Positions 18,837 to 27,793 of a stretch of 60,000 nt of DNA are shown one piece after another; positions within the stretch are counted from its first letter, which is position 1, and each line of letters opens with the position of its first letter. This stretch comes from Clostridium caldaquaticum (GTDB taxonomy: Bacteria; Bacillota; Clostridia; Clostridiales; Clostridiaceae), in the NCBI RefSeq assembly GCF_023806125.1, contig NZ_JAMSKT010000020.1:1-60000 (forward strand), written 5' to 3'. Made by a program: the position numbers and the translations under genes. The notes below the pieces were generated by a model. That model ran no database searches and had not been told where the DNA came from. It saw only the letters and a list, made by a program, of their open reading frames with translations.

Positions 18837-19727
18837 TTAAACTCTATGCAGGCTTAGAAGCTGTGCCAAAGTTTCCTTTAACTTCTCTCTTTTAACTACA
18901 GCATCTATAAAACCATGCTGAAGCAAAAATTCTGCAGTTTGAAAGCCTTCTGGAAGACTCTGTTTTATAGTCTGCTCTATAACTCTCCTGCCTGCAAAAC
19001 CTATTAATGTTCCTGGCTCAGCTAAAATTATGTCTCCAAGCATTGCAAAGCTGGCTGTAACCCCTCCAGTAGTTGGATCTGTAAGCACTGGAATATATAA
19101 AAGTCCTGCCTCGTTATGTCTAGCAATAGCTGCACTTACCTTTGCCATCTGCATCAATGAAAACATACCCTCTTGCATTCTTGCACCGCCAGAAGCAGTA
19201 AATATAACAACAGGAAGCTTTAATTTTGTAGCTCTTTCGATTGCTCTTGTGAGCTTTTCACCTACTACAGATCCCATACTACCCATCATAAAACGGCTAT
19301 CCATTACCCCTATTATGACTTCTTCTCCATTTATTTTTCCTTTACCTGTTACTACAGCTTCATTTAATCCTGTTTGTTCTTTTAAACTTTCCAATTTTTT
19401 ATCATAGCCTGGAAAATCCAAAGGATTAGCACTTAACATAGCTCTATCAAGTTCAATAAAGGTTCCTTCATCTATAATAGAGTTAATTCTGTCTGGTGCA
19501 GGCATTCTAAAGTGCTTGCCGCATTCCTTGCAAACAAGCATATGCTTTTCTAAATCTTTTCTATAAATAGCTTTTCCACAGCACTCACATTTCACCCATA
19601 ATCCACTAGGAATATTTGGCTTTTGTTCTTCCTGACTATCTACAGTTGCTGCACCTTTAGGAATATTAGCAGTAGTCGTTTGATTTACAGTTATATATTT
19701 AGTTTTCTTAAATAATCCATTAAGCAC
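18837..19727 (-). CDS. accD: Acetyl-CoA carboxylase, carboxyltransferase subunit beta
   Basis: Partner of AccA. The zinc ribbon is C-x2-C-x15-C-x2-C (CECC then CKEC) at about residues 48-70. The crotonase-fold domain with [18 protein letters not shown] and [16 protein letters not shown] follows. The 296-residue length fits. The start codon is GTG behind GGTGA. A 68-base gap before it carries a small hairpin (19758-19781). Confidence 0.96.
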   Translation of the reverse strand: MLNGLFKKTKYITVNQTTTANIPKGAATVDSQEEQKPNIPSGLWVKCECCGKAIYRKDLEKHMLVCKECGKHFRMPAPDRINSIIDEGTFIELDRAMLSANPLDFPGYDKKLESLKEQTGLNEAVVTGKGKINGEEVIIGVMDSRFMMGSMGSVVGEKLTRAIERATKLKLPVVIFTASGGARMQEGMFSLMQMAKVSAAIARHNEAGLLYIPVLTDPTTGGVTASFAMLGDIILAEPGTLIGFAGRRVIEQTIKQSLPEGFQTAEFLLQHGFIDAVVKREKLKETLAQLLSLHRV

Positions 19728-19757
19728 TGGCTATCACCAACTTCCACTTAAAATAAA

Positions 19758-19781
19758 GGCGACACACCTGAAGGTGATGCC
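19758..19781 (-). other. Small hairpin with T-rich tail between accC and accD
   Basis: On the minus strand GGC-ATC-ACC-TTCA-GGT-GTGTC-GCC can fold with CACC/GGTG and GGC/GCC pairs, followed by TTTATTTT. It may be a partial terminator or processing signal that lowers accD and accA relative to accC. The stem is imperfect. Confidence 0.35.
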
Positions 19782-19795
19782 CCCTATTATATAAT

Positions 19796-21142
19796 TTATT
19801 TAATTCCCAATACTTTACCTATAAATCCGGTATCAAAGTTTCCACTTAAGAAAACATCGCTGCTTAAAATTCTGAACTGAAAATCTATATTAGTATCCAC
19901 ACCATCTATGACAAACTCACCAAGAGCTCTTTTCATCCTATTTATAGCTTCCTCACGAGTTTTTCCATGGACAATAAGCTTACCTATCATTGAATCATAG
20001 GTTGGTGGAATAGTATATCCTTGATAAGCAGCACTATCAAGCCTTACTCCAAGCCCTCCTGGTATGTGAAGTCTTTCTATTTTACCTGGAGAAGGCCTGA
20101 AACCTAAATCAGGATTTTCAGCATTAATACGACATTCAATAGCATGACCGTTTAAATTTATATCTTTCTGCTCAAGTTGAAGCTTCTCTCCTGCTGCTAT
20201 CTTTATTTGCTCCTTAATAAGGTCCACCCCTGTTATCATTTCGGTTATAGGATGCTCAACCTGAATACGGGTATTCATTTCCATAAAGTAATACTTTCCA
20301 TACTTATCTACAAGAAACTCAATTGTACCTGCATTCTTATAACCTACAGCTTTAGCTGCTCTGACAGCAACTTCACCCATTTCTTTGCGGAGAGCTTCAG
20401 TCATAACAGGTGATGGTGCTTCTTCTAAAACCTTCTGATTTCTTCTTTGAATAGAGCAGTCTCTTTCTCCTAAATATATAGTATTACCGTAGTTATCTGC
20501 TAATATTTGAAACTCTATATGTCTTGGATTTTCAACAAATTTCTCAACATACATTGTGTCATCGCCAAAAGCATTTTTAGCTTCTGACTTTGCAGTTTCA
20601 AAGGCATTAGCAAACTCAGAACTGTCCTTTACTATTCTTATACCTCTTCCACCGCCACCTGCTGAAGCTTTTATCATAACAGGATAGCCTATTTGTTCTG
20701 CAAGAGCTAAACCTTCCTCTACAGTTGCAACTGCTCCATTTGAGCCCGGAACAACAGGAACATCCGCTTCTATCATTATTTCTCTAGCTCTTGACTTATT
20801 TCCCATCTTTTCTATGCTTTCAGGGTCTGGTCCAATAAACACTATATTGCAGGCTCTGCACATTTCAGCAAACTCGCTGTTCTCAGATAGAAAACCAAAG
20901 CCTGGATGTATTGCTTCAGCACCTGAAAGTACCGTAGCACTTATTATATTCTGCATGTTTAAATAACTATCTCTTGCCTTTGCAGGACCAATACAAATAG
21001 CTTCATCAGCCATTTCTGTATGCAAAGCCTCCCTGTCAGCTTCTGAATAAACTGCTACAGTTTCAATGCCCATTTCCCTACAGGCACGGATAATTCTAAC
21101 AGCAATTTCTCCTCTATTTGCAATAAGTATCTTTTTAAACAT
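19796..21142 (-). CDS. accC: Acetyl-CoA carboxylase, biotin carboxylase subunit
   Basis: Carboxylates the biotin of AccB using ATP and bicarbonate. The ATP-grasp fold is clear: KILIANRGEIAVRI at the start, the glycine-rich ATP lid KASAGGGGRGIRIV near 160, ERDCSIQRRNQKVLEEAPSP, FMEMNTRIQVEHPITE and the C-terminal domain. The 448-residue length is exact for the family. GAGAGGAAGGAAG precedes the ATG. Upstream in the gap from fabZ is one of the operon's structured repeats. Confidence 0.97.
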   Translation of the reverse strand: MFKKILIANRGEIAVRIIRACREMGIETVAVYSEADREALHTEMADEAICIGPAKARDSYLNMQNIISATVLSGAEAIHPGFGFLSENSEFAEMCRACNIVFIGPDPESIEKMGNKSRAREIMIEADVPVVPGSNGAVATVEEGLALAEQIGYPVMIKASAGGGGRGIRIVKDSSEFANAFETAKSEAKNAFGDDTMYVEKFVENPRHIEFQILADNYGNTIYLGERDCSIQRRNQKVLEEAPSPVMTEALRKEMGEVAVRAAKAVGYKNAGTIEFLVDKYGKYYFMEMNTRIQVEHPITEMITGVDLIKEQIKIAAGEKLQLEQKDINLNGHAIECRINAENPDLGFRPSPGKIERLHIPGGLGVRLDSAAYQGYTIPPTYDSMIGKLIVHGKTREEAINRMKRALGEFVIDGVDTNIDFQFRILSSDVFLSGNFDTGFIGKVLGIK

Positions 21143-21182
21143 AAACTTCCTTCCTCTCTTCGATGGTCAGGAACCAGGGCAA

Positions 21183-21240
21183 CCTAAGTGCACCTGTTGC
21201 AACCAGCAGATTACCCGTAAAAGTCCATTTAGGTCTTTTA
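21183..21240 (-). repeat. Fatty acid operon intercistronic element, copy 1 (fabZ-accC)
   Basis: Plus strand order: CCTAAGTGCACCTGTTGC, then CAGCAGATTACCC, then a hairpin at 21218-21240 with arms TAAAAG-T-CC and GG-T-CTTTTA around ATTTA. In the mRNA the hairpin lies about 20 bases past the fabZ stop. A second fold pairs GGGTAA with TTGCCC, enclosing CTG/CAG. It is not followed by a T-run. Confidence 0.7.
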
Positions 21241-21260
21241 TCCTCCCTTTCAAGGATAAA

Positions 21261-21683
21261 TTACTGAACTATAAATGAAAGTTCAGCTTCAGCTGCTTTT
21301 TTATCTCCTACGTAAGCAATGGCTTTTCCAATGCCTACTGGTCCTTTTCTCTTAATTATTTCAACTTCAAGTCTTAATACATCACCAGGCACTACTTTTT
21401 TTCTAAATTTAGCTTTATCTATTCCTGTAAAATAGCCTATCTTGCCTTTAAATTCTTCAAGACTTAACATTGCCACTGCTCCAGTCTGGGCTAGAGCTTC
21501 AATAATAAGAACTCCTGGCATAACAGGTTCTGAAGGAAAATGTCCTTGAAAAAACTCTTCATTTATTGTTACATTTTTATAACCTACAGCCTTTACTCCT
21601 GGCTCTAGGGATTCTATTTTATCTATAAGAAGGAATGGATACCTGTGAGGTAAAATCTCTTTAATTTCTTTTATACCTAACAT
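21261..21683 (-). CDS. fabZ: 3-hydroxyacyl-ACP dehydratase FabZ
   Basis: Removes water from 3-hydroxyacyl-ACP in each elongation round. The hotdog fold is marked by [11 protein letters not shown], holding the catalytic His, and [20 protein letters not shown], holding the catalytic Glu. The 140-residue length is normal. AAAGGAG precedes the ATG. It lies between accB and accC, the usual clostridial order. Confidence 0.97.
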   Translation of the reverse strand: MLGIKEIKEILPHRYPFLLIDKIESLEPGVKAVGYKNVTINEEFFQGHFPSEPVMPGVLIIEALAQTGAVAMLSLEEFKGKIGYFTGIDKAKFRKKVVPGDVLRLEVEIIKRKGPVGIGKAIAYVGDKKAAEAELSFIVQ

Positions 21684-21697
21684 AATTTGTTCTCCTT

Positions 21698-22162
21698 TTA
21701 GACTTTTATCCTAAATAACGGCTGACCGTACTGTACCATTTGTTCATTTTTAACAAGTATTTCTGTGATGATACCATCAACTTCGCTTTCTATTTCATTC
21801 ATCAGCTTCATAGCTTCAATTATGCAAAGTACATCGCCCTTATTAACCTTATCTCCTACTGAAACATAAGGCTTTGCATCAGGGCCAGAAGCAGCGTAAA
21901 AAGTACCTACTATTGGAGAAGTTACAACAAAACCTTCTTTTTTAGACTCTTGAACCTTCTCTTCTGTTTTTTTATGTTCAACAATAGCTGGAGCCTGCTC
22001 CTCTACTGCTATAGTTTTCACAACTTCAGGTATCCTGTCAATAATTACCTGTTCTTGCTTCTTCTCCATCTTTATTTTAATTCCCTCTGATTCAAGCTCA
22101 AGAAGGGTTAATTTTGAATCACTTACCGTTTTAATAAGCTCTTGGATTGCTTTATAATCCAT
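21698..22162 (-). CDS. accB: Biotin carboxyl carrier protein of acetyl-CoA carboxylase
   Basis: Carries CO2 on biotin between AccC and AccA/AccD. It has a helical N-terminal region, a charged Glu/Lys linker (about residues 38-78) and a biotinyl domain in which Lys119 of EAMKLMNEI is the biotin site. I chose the second ATG (22160-22162, 154 residues); the first one six bases upstream abuts the GGAAG ribosome site. A related hairpin element sits in the gap from fabF. Confidence 0.96.
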   Translation of the reverse strand: MDYKAIQELIKTVSDSKLTLLELESEGIKIKMEKKQEQVIIDRIPEVVKTIAVEEQAPAIVEHKKTEEKVQESKKEGFVVTSPIVGTFYAASGPDAKPYVSVGDKVNKGDVLCIIEAMKLMNEIESEVDGIITEILVKNEQMVQYGQPLFRIKV

Positions 22163-22228
22163 AATCATCTTCCTTTCTATCGGATCATAGACACTCTGTG
22201 CTCGCTTGTTACTACTGGCGACTGCTAA

Positions 22229-22249
22229 TAAAAGCCATTTAGGCCTTTA
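22229..22249 (-). repeat. Fatty acid operon intercistronic element, copy 2 (fabF-accB)
   Basis: A hairpin with plus-strand arms TAAAAGCC and GGCCTTTA around ATTTA. In RNA the one difference becomes a G-U pair. It begins five bases past the fabF stop. The neighbouring 45 bases resemble the other copies only weakly. Confidence 0.65.
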
Positions 22250-22253
22250 CCAC

Positions 22254-23492
22254 TTATTCCGACCACTTTTTAAACATAATTGTAGCGTTATGTCCTCCAA
22301 AACCTAAAGAATTAGACATAGCATATTCAAGTTCTGCCTTTCTTCCTACATTAGGAACATAATCTAAATCACACTCTGGATCTGGAGTAGTATATCCTAT
22401 AGTTGGAGGCAGGAAACCTTCCTGTAATGCTTTTATACACACTACAGCTTCTATTGCTCCAGCAGCTCCAAGCAAGTGCCCAGTCATAGACTTAGTTGAG
22501 CTTACTGGCACCTTGTAAGCTGCTTCCCCAAGAACAGACTTTATAGCCATTGTTTCATACTTATCATTAAGTGGAGTACTTGTTCCATGAGCATTTATAT
22601 AAGATACTTTATCAGGTGTTATTCCAGCATCTTCAATAGCAAGCTTCATAGCTCTTGCACCACCTTCCCCCTCTGGTGCTGGTGCAGTCATATGATAAGC
22701 ATCACAAGTAGCTCCATAACCTACAAGCTCTGCATAAATCTTAGCACCTCTTTTTTGTGCATGTTCTAAGGTTTCCAGTATTAAAATACCAGCTCCCTCA
22801 CCCATTACAAAACCACTTCTATTAGCATCAAAAGGAGTAGAAGCACTGTTTGGGTCATTACTGTTGCTTAATGCAGTCAGGTTTGTAAAACCAGCTATAG
22901 CTAATTCTGTTATAGAACCTTCAGCACCGCCAGCAATTATTACATCTGCCATTCCATATTGCAGAAGTCTTAGCGCATCTCCGATAGCATTTGTACCTGT
23001 AGCACAAGCTGTAACTACAGAAGTACACATACCTTTAGCTCCATACTTTATAGCAATATTTCCTGCTGCCATATTACTTATAGCCATTGGTATAAATAGA
23101 GGAGAAACTCTGTTTGGTCCTTTTTCAACTAAGTTTTTTACCTCTTTTTCTATTGTTGCAAGACCACCTATACCAGAACCAACTACTACTCCAAGTCTTT
23201 CCTTATTTACGCTTTCTAAATCAAGACCTGAATCTTCAATAGCTTCTTTAGTTGCAGCTAAAGCAAACTGACAGTATCTATCCATTCTTTTAGCTTCTTT
23301 TTTATCTATATAATCTTCTGGCTTAAAGTTTTTAACTTCAGCAGCAACCTTAACCTTTAGTCTTTCTGTATTAAAAAGAGTTATATTGTCTATTCCGTTT
23401 TTACCTTCTTTTATTCCATTCCAAAAAGAATTAACATCATTACCTAGTGGAGTAATTGCACCCATTCCAGTAACAACAACTCTATTTCTCAT
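22254..23492 (-). CDS. fabF: 3-oxoacyl-ACP synthase II (KAS II)
   Basis: Condenses malonyl-ACP with acyl-ACP for chain elongation. The catalytic triad is visible: Cys in [16 protein letters not shown], His in [11 protein letters not shown] and His in [18 protein letters not shown] chose the ATG at 23490-23492 ([17 protein letters not shown], 412 residues) because GAGGAGG lies 6 bases upstream; the frame is open to 23540 without support. It follows fabG after a long structured gap. Confidence 0.97.
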   Translation of the reverse strand: MRNRVVVTGMGAITPLGNDVNSFWNGIKEGKNGIDNITLFNTERLKVKVAAEVKNFKPEDYIDKKEAKRMDRYCQFALAATKEAIEDSGLDLESVNKERLGVVVGSGIGGLATIEKEVKNLVEKGPNRVSPLFIPMAISNMAAGNIAIKYGAKGMCTSVVTACATGTNAIGDALRLLQYGMADVIIAGGAEGSITELAIAGFTNLTALSNSNDPNSASTPFDANRSGFVMGEGAGILILETLEHAQKRGAKIYAELVGYGATCDAYHMTAPAPEGEGGARAMKLAIEDAGITPDKVSYINAHGTSTPLNDKYETMAIKSVLGEAAYKVPVSSTKSMTGHLLGAAGAIEAVVCIKALQEGFLPPTIGYTTPDPECDLDYVPNVGRKAELEYAMSNSLGFGGHNATIMFKKWSE

Positions 23493-23531
23493 ATTTTTCC
23501 TCCTCACTTTCTTCGTCGGAATACGGAGCAG

Positions 23532-23651
23532 CCTAAACAAGCCTATTGTTGCAGACTTAGTTATAAAGTAATTTTCTTGTTATGAGCAACAGATTACCCT
23601 CTAAAATCTGTTCAGGCTATTAACCCCGTAAGAGTCCATTTAGGACTTTTA
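23532..23651 (-). repeat. Fatty acid operon intercistronic element, copy 3 (fabG-fabF)
   Basis: The longest copy. It has CCTAAACAAGCCTATTG near 23532, an AACAGATTACCC segment near 23588, and the hairpin at 23629-23651 with plus-strand arms TAAGAGTCC and GGACTTTTA around ATTTA. An added 8-bp hairpin (AACAGATT at 23588-23595 with AATCTGTT at 23605-23612) is present. Compared with copy 2 the third stem pair changes from G-C to T-A, so pairing is kept. Confidence 0.7.
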
Positions 23652-23666
23652 ACTTGTTTAATAAAT

Positions 23667-24407
23667 TTACATTACCATTCCGCCATCTACATTTATAACT
23701 TGACCTGTAATATAATTTGCATTATCTGAGGCTAAAAACGCTGCTAAATTTGCTACATCTTCAGGAGTTCCGAGCTTTTTCAGCGGTACATTTTCTAAAA
23801 GTTTTTCTTTTAGCTTATCAGATAAAACTTCAGTCATATCAGTAGTAATAAACCCAGGTGCAATAGCATTTACTGTAATACCTCTAGCACCTAATTCTTT
23901 TGCAACAGATTTAGTAAAACCTATTATACCAGCTTTAGCTGCAGCATAATTTGCCTGACCAGCATTACCTATAAGCCCAATAACAGAAGAAATATTTATT
24001 ATCTTCCCGCTCTTTTGCTTAAGCATTACACTGCTTGCATATTTTGTGCAGTTAAATACACCCTTAAGATTTACTTCTAAAACTTTATCAAAATCCTCTT
24101 CCTTCATTCTAAGAAGAAGAGTATCTTTTGTTATACCTGCATTATTTACTAAAATATCTAATCTTCCAAATTTTTCTATAGCAAATTTCACAACCTTTTC
24201 TGCATCAAGGAAACTACTCACATCTCCCTGCACAGCAGCTGCTTCTCCGCCTCTTTTTTTAATCTCGTCAATAAGCTCTTGAGCTTCCTTCTCACTGCTT
24301 CTATAGTTTACAACTATGCTAGCCCCTAATTCTGAAAATTTTAATGCAATAGCTTTTCCAATACCTCTACCTGCTCCTGTAATTAAAGCAACCTTTCCAG
24401 TCAGCAT
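23667..24407 (-). CDS. fabG: 3-oxoacyl-ACP reductase
   Basis: NADPH-dependent reduction of 3-oxoacyl-ACP. This short-chain dehydrogenase shows TGAGRGIGKAIA at residues 10-21, NNAG near 88, the catalytic Ser in NISSVIG, and the Tyr and Lys in NYAAAKAG near 151-158. The 246-residue length is normal. It starts 12 bases after fabD with TAGGAGAG upstream. The last residues GGMVM are the usual family end. Confidence 0.97.
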   Translation of the reverse strand: MLTGKVALITGAGRGIGKAIALKFSELGASIVVNYRSSEKEAQELIDEIKKRGGEAAAVQGDVSSFLDAEKVVKFAIEKFGRLDILVNNAGITKDTLLLRMKEEDFDKVLEVNLKGVFNCTKYASSVMLKQKSGKIINISSVIGLIGNAGQANYAAAKAGIIGFTKSVAKELGARGITVNAIAPGFITTDMTEVLSDKLKEKLLENVPLKKLGTPEDVANLAAFLASDNANYITGQVINVDGGMVM

Positions 24408-24419
24408 AATTTATCTCTC

Positions 24420-25352
24420 CTAACAATTTAATGTTTCTAAAGCTTTTTCTAATGATTTTAAATCTTCTACATTAACAACCTTAGCTTTTCTATCAACTTT
24501 CTTTATAAAGCCACTTAAAACTTTTCCAGGTCCAAGTTCAACAAAGGTATCGACACCATCTTCAAGCATTTTTCTTATAGTATTTTCCCAAAGAACTGAA
24601 CTCATTACCTGCTTTTTAAGAAGTTCCTTTATATCAGAAGTTTCCTTTACATACTCTGCAGTAACATTTGTAATAATAGGAGTTTTTATCTCTCCTAGTT
24701 CAACATACTTTAATTCCTCTTCCAATTTTTCTGCTGCTGGCTTTAACATAGAAGTATGAAAAGGCGCACTAACTGAAAGAGGCATAACTTTTGCTCCTCT
24801 CTCCTTAGCCTTTTCTGAAGCCACTTTAACAGCTTCAATTTCTCCACCAATAACAATCTGTCCCGGACAGTTAAAATTAGCTGGTTCAACTATGCCAGCA
24901 GCACTTGCCTCTAAGCAGATTTCTCTTACATCTTCATTACTGAGTCCAAGAATTGCAGCCATAGTTCCTACTCCTACGGGAACAGCTTCCTGCATGAATT
25001 TCCCTCTCTTTTTAACAATCTTAACTGCATCAGCAAAGTTTAAAACACCACTACATACTAATGCGGAATATTCTCCTAAACTGAGCCCTGCTACAACATC
25101 AGGCACTATTCCCTTTTGCTCTAATGCCTTTAATGCAGCTATACTTGTAGTTAATATAGCCGGCTGTGTATTTTCTGTTTTATCTAATTCTTCCTTTGGT
25201 CCTTCAAAGCATATCTTACTTATTTCAAAACCTAAGGCATTATCTGCTTCTTCAAATACTTCCTTTGAAGCTTCTATATTATCTGCAAGTTCTTTTCCCA
25301 TTCCAACGTATTGAGCACCCTGACCTGCAAATATAAATGCTATTTTACCCAT
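24420..25352 (-). CDS. fabD: Malonyl-CoA:ACP transacylase
   Basis: Loads malonyl groups onto ACP. The N-terminal FAGQGAQYVGMGKEL and the nucleophile motif GLSLGEYSALV (Ser near 90) identify it. The residue before the nucleophile is Leu where E. coli has His. The active-site His is in VSAPFHTSMLKPA. The 310-residue length is normal. AAAGGAG precedes the ATG. It lies downstream of fabK after an 88-base gap that holds a degenerate copy of the operon hairpin. Confidence 0.96.
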   Translation of the reverse strand: MGKIAFIFAGQGAQYVGMGKELADNIEASKEVFEEADNALGFEISKICFEGPKEELDKTENTQPAILTTSIAALKALEQKGIVPDVVAGLSLGEYSALVCSGVLNFADAVKIVKKRGKFMQEAVPVGVGTMAAILGLSNEDVREICLEASAAGIVEPANFNCPGQIVIGGEIEAVKVASEKAKERGAKVMPLSVSAPFHTSMLKPAAEKLEEELKYVELGEIKTPIITNVTAEYVKETSDIKELLKKQVMSSVLWENTIRKMLEDGVDTFVELGPGKVLSGFIKKVDRKAKVVNVEDLKSLEKALETLNC

Positions 25353-25409
25353 AGTTTTCTCCTTTCATTGGAAACACCAGGTAATATAAACTCCTTTAAT
25401 TACCTGTTT

Positions 25410-25430
25410 TAAAATTATTTAGGCCTTTAA
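25410..25430 (-). repeat. Fatty acid operon intercistronic element, copy 4, degenerate (fabK-fabD)
   Basis: Plus strand ATTTAGGCCTTTA matches copy 2 over 13 bases, but the partner arm is changed to TTTTAAAATT, so only a weak A/T stem remains. It starts about 10 bases past the fabK stop, the same relative place as the other copies. Confidence 0.5.
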
Positions 25431-25440
25431 ATCTCCTGTT

Positions 25441-26373
25441 TTACAGAAATTTCTTGTATACAGCTTCTGCTTCAGTAAACATTTCTTCGATTATTTCTTT
25501 ACAGCTTTGCTTCTTATTTATAAGCCCAGCAATCTGTCCAGCCATAACTGAACCGTAATCTACATCCCCTTCTTTTACTGCTTTAGGAAGTGCTCCTCTT
25601 CCAAGATTATCATATTCTTCAAGAGGTGCTCCATTTTTCTCAAGCAATTGGAACTGTCTTACAAGCTTATTTCTTAATACTCTAACAGGATGTCCTGTTG
25701 GCCTTCCTGTAACAACTGTGTCTATATCTCCTGCTGAAAGTACTTTCTGCTTATAATTTTCATGTACTGTGCACTCATCAGCAACTAAAAATCTTGTTCC
25801 TACCTGAACACCTTCAGCTCCCAGCATAAAAGCTGCTGCAACACCTCTGCCGTCCCCTATTCCGCCAGCTGCGATTACTGGAATATTAACTGCATCTACA
25901 ACTTGAGGAACTAGAGCCATTGTAGTAAGTTCTCCAACGTGTCCTCCTGATTCTCCTCCTTCAGCTACAACTGCATCTGCTCCTGTTCTTTCCATTCTCT
26001 TAGCTAAAGCTACAGAAGGAACTACTGGTATTACTATAATTCCATGAGCTTTCCACATATCAATATATTTTCCAGGGTTTCCTGCTCCAGTTGTTACTAC
26101 TTTAACCCCTTCTTCACAAACAAGCTTTGCAAGTTCATCAGCATTGCTGCTCATAAGCATTATATTTACTCCAAACGGTTTATCAGTTAGCTCTTTTGTC
26201 TTTCTTATTTCTTCTCTTACATACTCAACTGGTGCATTCGCTCCTGCAATAACTCCTAGTCCTCCAGCGTTTGACACTGCTGATGCCAATGAACTGTCTG
26301 CAATCCAAGCCATTCCTCCCTGTATAATGGGATATTTAATTCCTATCATATCGCATAATACGGATTTAAACAT
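25441..26373 (-). CDS. fabK: Enoyl-ACP reductase II (FMN-dependent FabK)
   Basis: Final reductive step of each elongation cycle, using FMN and NAD(P)H, in place of FabI. A TIM-barrel nitronate monooxygenase fold begins with YPIIQGGMAWIADSSLASAVSNAGG. GGESGGHVGELTTM, AAGGIGDGRGVAAAFMLGA and VQVGTRFLVADEC mark the flavin site. The 310-residue length and its place between acpP and fabD fit FabK. The first gene of the operon encodes a longer relative. A duplicated ribosome-site repeat lies upstream. Confidence 0.94.
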   Translation of the reverse strand: MFKSVLCDMIGIKYPIIQGGMAWIADSSLASAVSNAGGLGVIAGANAPVEYVREEIRKTKELTDKPFGVNIMLMSSNADELAKLVCEEGVKVVTTGAGNPGKYIDMWKAHGIIVIPVVPSVALAKRMERTGADAVVAEGGESGGHVGELTTMALVPQVVDAVNIPVIAAGGIGDGRGVAAAFMLGAEGVQVGTRFLVADECTVHENYKQKVLSAGDIDTVVTGRPTGHPVRVLRNKLVRQFQLLEKNGAPLEEYDNLGRGALPKAVKEGDVDYGSVMAGQIAGLINKKQSCKEIIEEMFTEAEAVYKKFL

Positions 26374-26379
26374 AATTAC

Positions 26380-26438
26380 CCTCCTGTATTCCTATTAAGC
26401 ACATAACAATTATTAATTGTTATGCCTCCTGTATTCCT
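26380..26438 (-). repeat. Duplicated ribosome-site repeat flanking a palindrome upstream of fabK
   Basis: The 14-mer CCTCCTGTATTCCT (plus strand) occurs at 26380-26393 and 26425-26438. Read on the minus strand both carry AGGAGG, but only the 26380 copy is next to the fabK ATG. Between them is a perfect 11-bp inverted repeat (CATAACAATTA, T, TAATTGTTATG, 26402-26424). The core CAATTATTAATTG recurs at 26698-26710 upstream of acpP. Confidence 0.75.
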
Positions 26439-26458
26439 TATAAACATACAATAAACTA

Positions 26459-26683
26459 TTATTCTTCTACTCTCTCTTCGATATACTTTACTGCATCTTC
26501 TACTGTTTTAATGCTTTCAGCATCTTCTATTTGAATTCCAAATTCTTCTTCAAGCTCAATAATTATTTGGAAAAGGTCTAATGAATCTACTCCTAAATCT
26601 TCAAAACTTGTTTCTAACGTAATTTCTTCTTCCTCAATTCCTAGTTGAGCTGATATAACATTTTTAATTTTTTCAAATACCAT
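26459..26683 (-). CDS. acpP: Acyl carrier protein
   Basis: Carries the growing acyl chain on 4'-phosphopantetheine attached to Ser34 of LGVDSLDL. The 74-residue acidic protein has the usual four-helix pattern. I chose the ATG at 26681-26683 ([10 protein letters not shown]), with GGGAGG upstream; the longer frame to 26740 has no support. It lies between fabH and fabK. Confidence 0.97.
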   Translation of the reverse strand: MVFEKIKNVISAQLGIEEEEITLETSFEDLGVDSLDLFQIIIELEEEFGIQIEDAESIKTVEDAVKYIEERVEE

Positions 26684-26750
26684 AATATAAATCCTCCCAA
26701 TTATTAATTGTAAAATATTTATAGTATTTTTACAAGACATTCCAAAGAAA

Positions 26751-26793
26751 CCTAAGCACGCCTGCTGCCACAGGCTAGGTTATCGGACTTTTA
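26751..26793 (-). repeat. Fatty acid operon intercistronic element, copy 5 (fabH-acpP)
   Basis: Plus strand CCTAAGCACGCCTGCTGC aligns with copy 1 CCTAAGTGCACCTGTTGC, and GGACTTTTA (26785-26793) at the fabH stop equals one arm of copy 3; the partner arm is missing. In the mRNA AACCTA pairs with TAGGTT around an inner GCCTG/CAGGC stem, a clear two-stem fold with an asymmetric bulge. Confidence 0.6.
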
Positions 26794-27762
26794 CCACTCA
26801 ACAAGGCATGCGGACCAGGTAAAGCCTGCTCCAAAGGCTACTAAAATAATTTTATCTCCTTTTTTAATAATTTCCTTTTCAATCATTTCATCCAGTGCTA
26901 TTGGAATACTTGCTGCAGATGTGTTCCCGTACTTTTGAAGATTTAAAAAGAATTTTTCTTCAGGTACTCCAAGCTTTCTTGCTGCAAATTCTATAATTCT
27001 GTAATTAGCTTGATGCGGAACAATATACTTAATATCATCAAGAGTTAAATTAGCATCCTTAAGCACCTTATTAACAGCTTCAAGTACTATATTTGAAGCA
27101 AATCTAAATACTTCTCTTCCATCCATAGTAAGCCTTATATCTTCAATTTTTTCTGGAGTTACAAAAGGATTTTTCACAGGTACACAATTTATATTTAAAA
27201 ACTCTGCCTTTCTCCCATCTGCTCCACAGAAAATTGAAGATACTCCTTTTTCTTCACTTGGAAGAAGTACTGCTGCACCAGCTCCATCTCCAAAAAGCAC
27301 ACAAGTATTTCTATCCTTCCAATCTGTTATCTTTGAAAGCACCTCTGAACCTATAACCAGTGCATTCTTACTCTGATTTGATTTTATAAACTGTACCCCT
27401 ATATTTAATGCATAAATAAAACCGGAACAAGCTGCAGATATATCAAAACAAGCAGCATTGAAAGCACCAATATTTCTTTGAACAAACACAGCTGTTGACG
27501 GAGTTAAAGCATCAGGAGAAGAAGTAGCTACAATAATTAAATCTAAATCTTCTGGAGATAAATTTGCTTTCTCCAAAGCCTTTAACGCTGCTTTTGCAGC
27601 TAAATCAGAAGTATTCTCTCCTTCTGAAATTCTTCTTTCTTTAATTCCTGTTCTGCTGCTAATCCATTCATCACTTGTATCTACTATTTTTGCTAAATCA
27701 TCATTAGTCATAATCTTTTCAGGAACATAGCTGCCTATGCCTGCAATTTTAACTTCTCTCAT
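26791..27762 (-). CDS. fabH: 3-oxoacyl-ACP synthase III (KAS III)
   Basis: Starts fatty acid synthesis by condensing acetyl-CoA or a branched acyl-CoA with malonyl-ACP. The triad is seen as Cys in DISAACSGFIYAL, His in VPHQANYRII and Asn in KYGNTSAASI. The N-terminal GIGSYVPEKIMTNDDLAK is typical. The 323-residue length is normal. AAAGGA precedes the ATG. It is the first biosynthetic gene after the regulator fabT. Confidence 0.97.
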   Translation of the reverse strand: MREVKIAGIGSYVPEKIMTNDDLAKIVDTSDEWISSRTGIKERRISEGENTSDLAAKAALKALEKANLSPEDLDLIIVATSSPDALTPSTAVFVQRNIGAFNAACFDISAACSGFIYALNIGVQFIKSNQSKNALVIGSEVLSKITDWKDRNTCVLFGDGAGAAVLLPSEEKGVSSIFCGADGRKAEFLNINCVPVKNPFVTPEKIEDIRLTMDGREVFRFASNIVLEAVNKVLKDANLTLDDIKYIVPHQANYRIIEFAARKLGVPEEKFFLNLQKYGNTSAASIPIALDEMIEKEIIKKGDKIILVAFGAGFTWSACLVEW

Positions 27763-27793
27763 TTTTCTAATCCTTTCTAATTGTAATTATCAG

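Noticed and set aside
21143-26790. Intergenic hairpins of the fatty acid operon as intrinsic terminators or FabT sites
   Set aside because: No T-run follows them, and they lack the TTTGATTATCAAA core found at the operon promoter.
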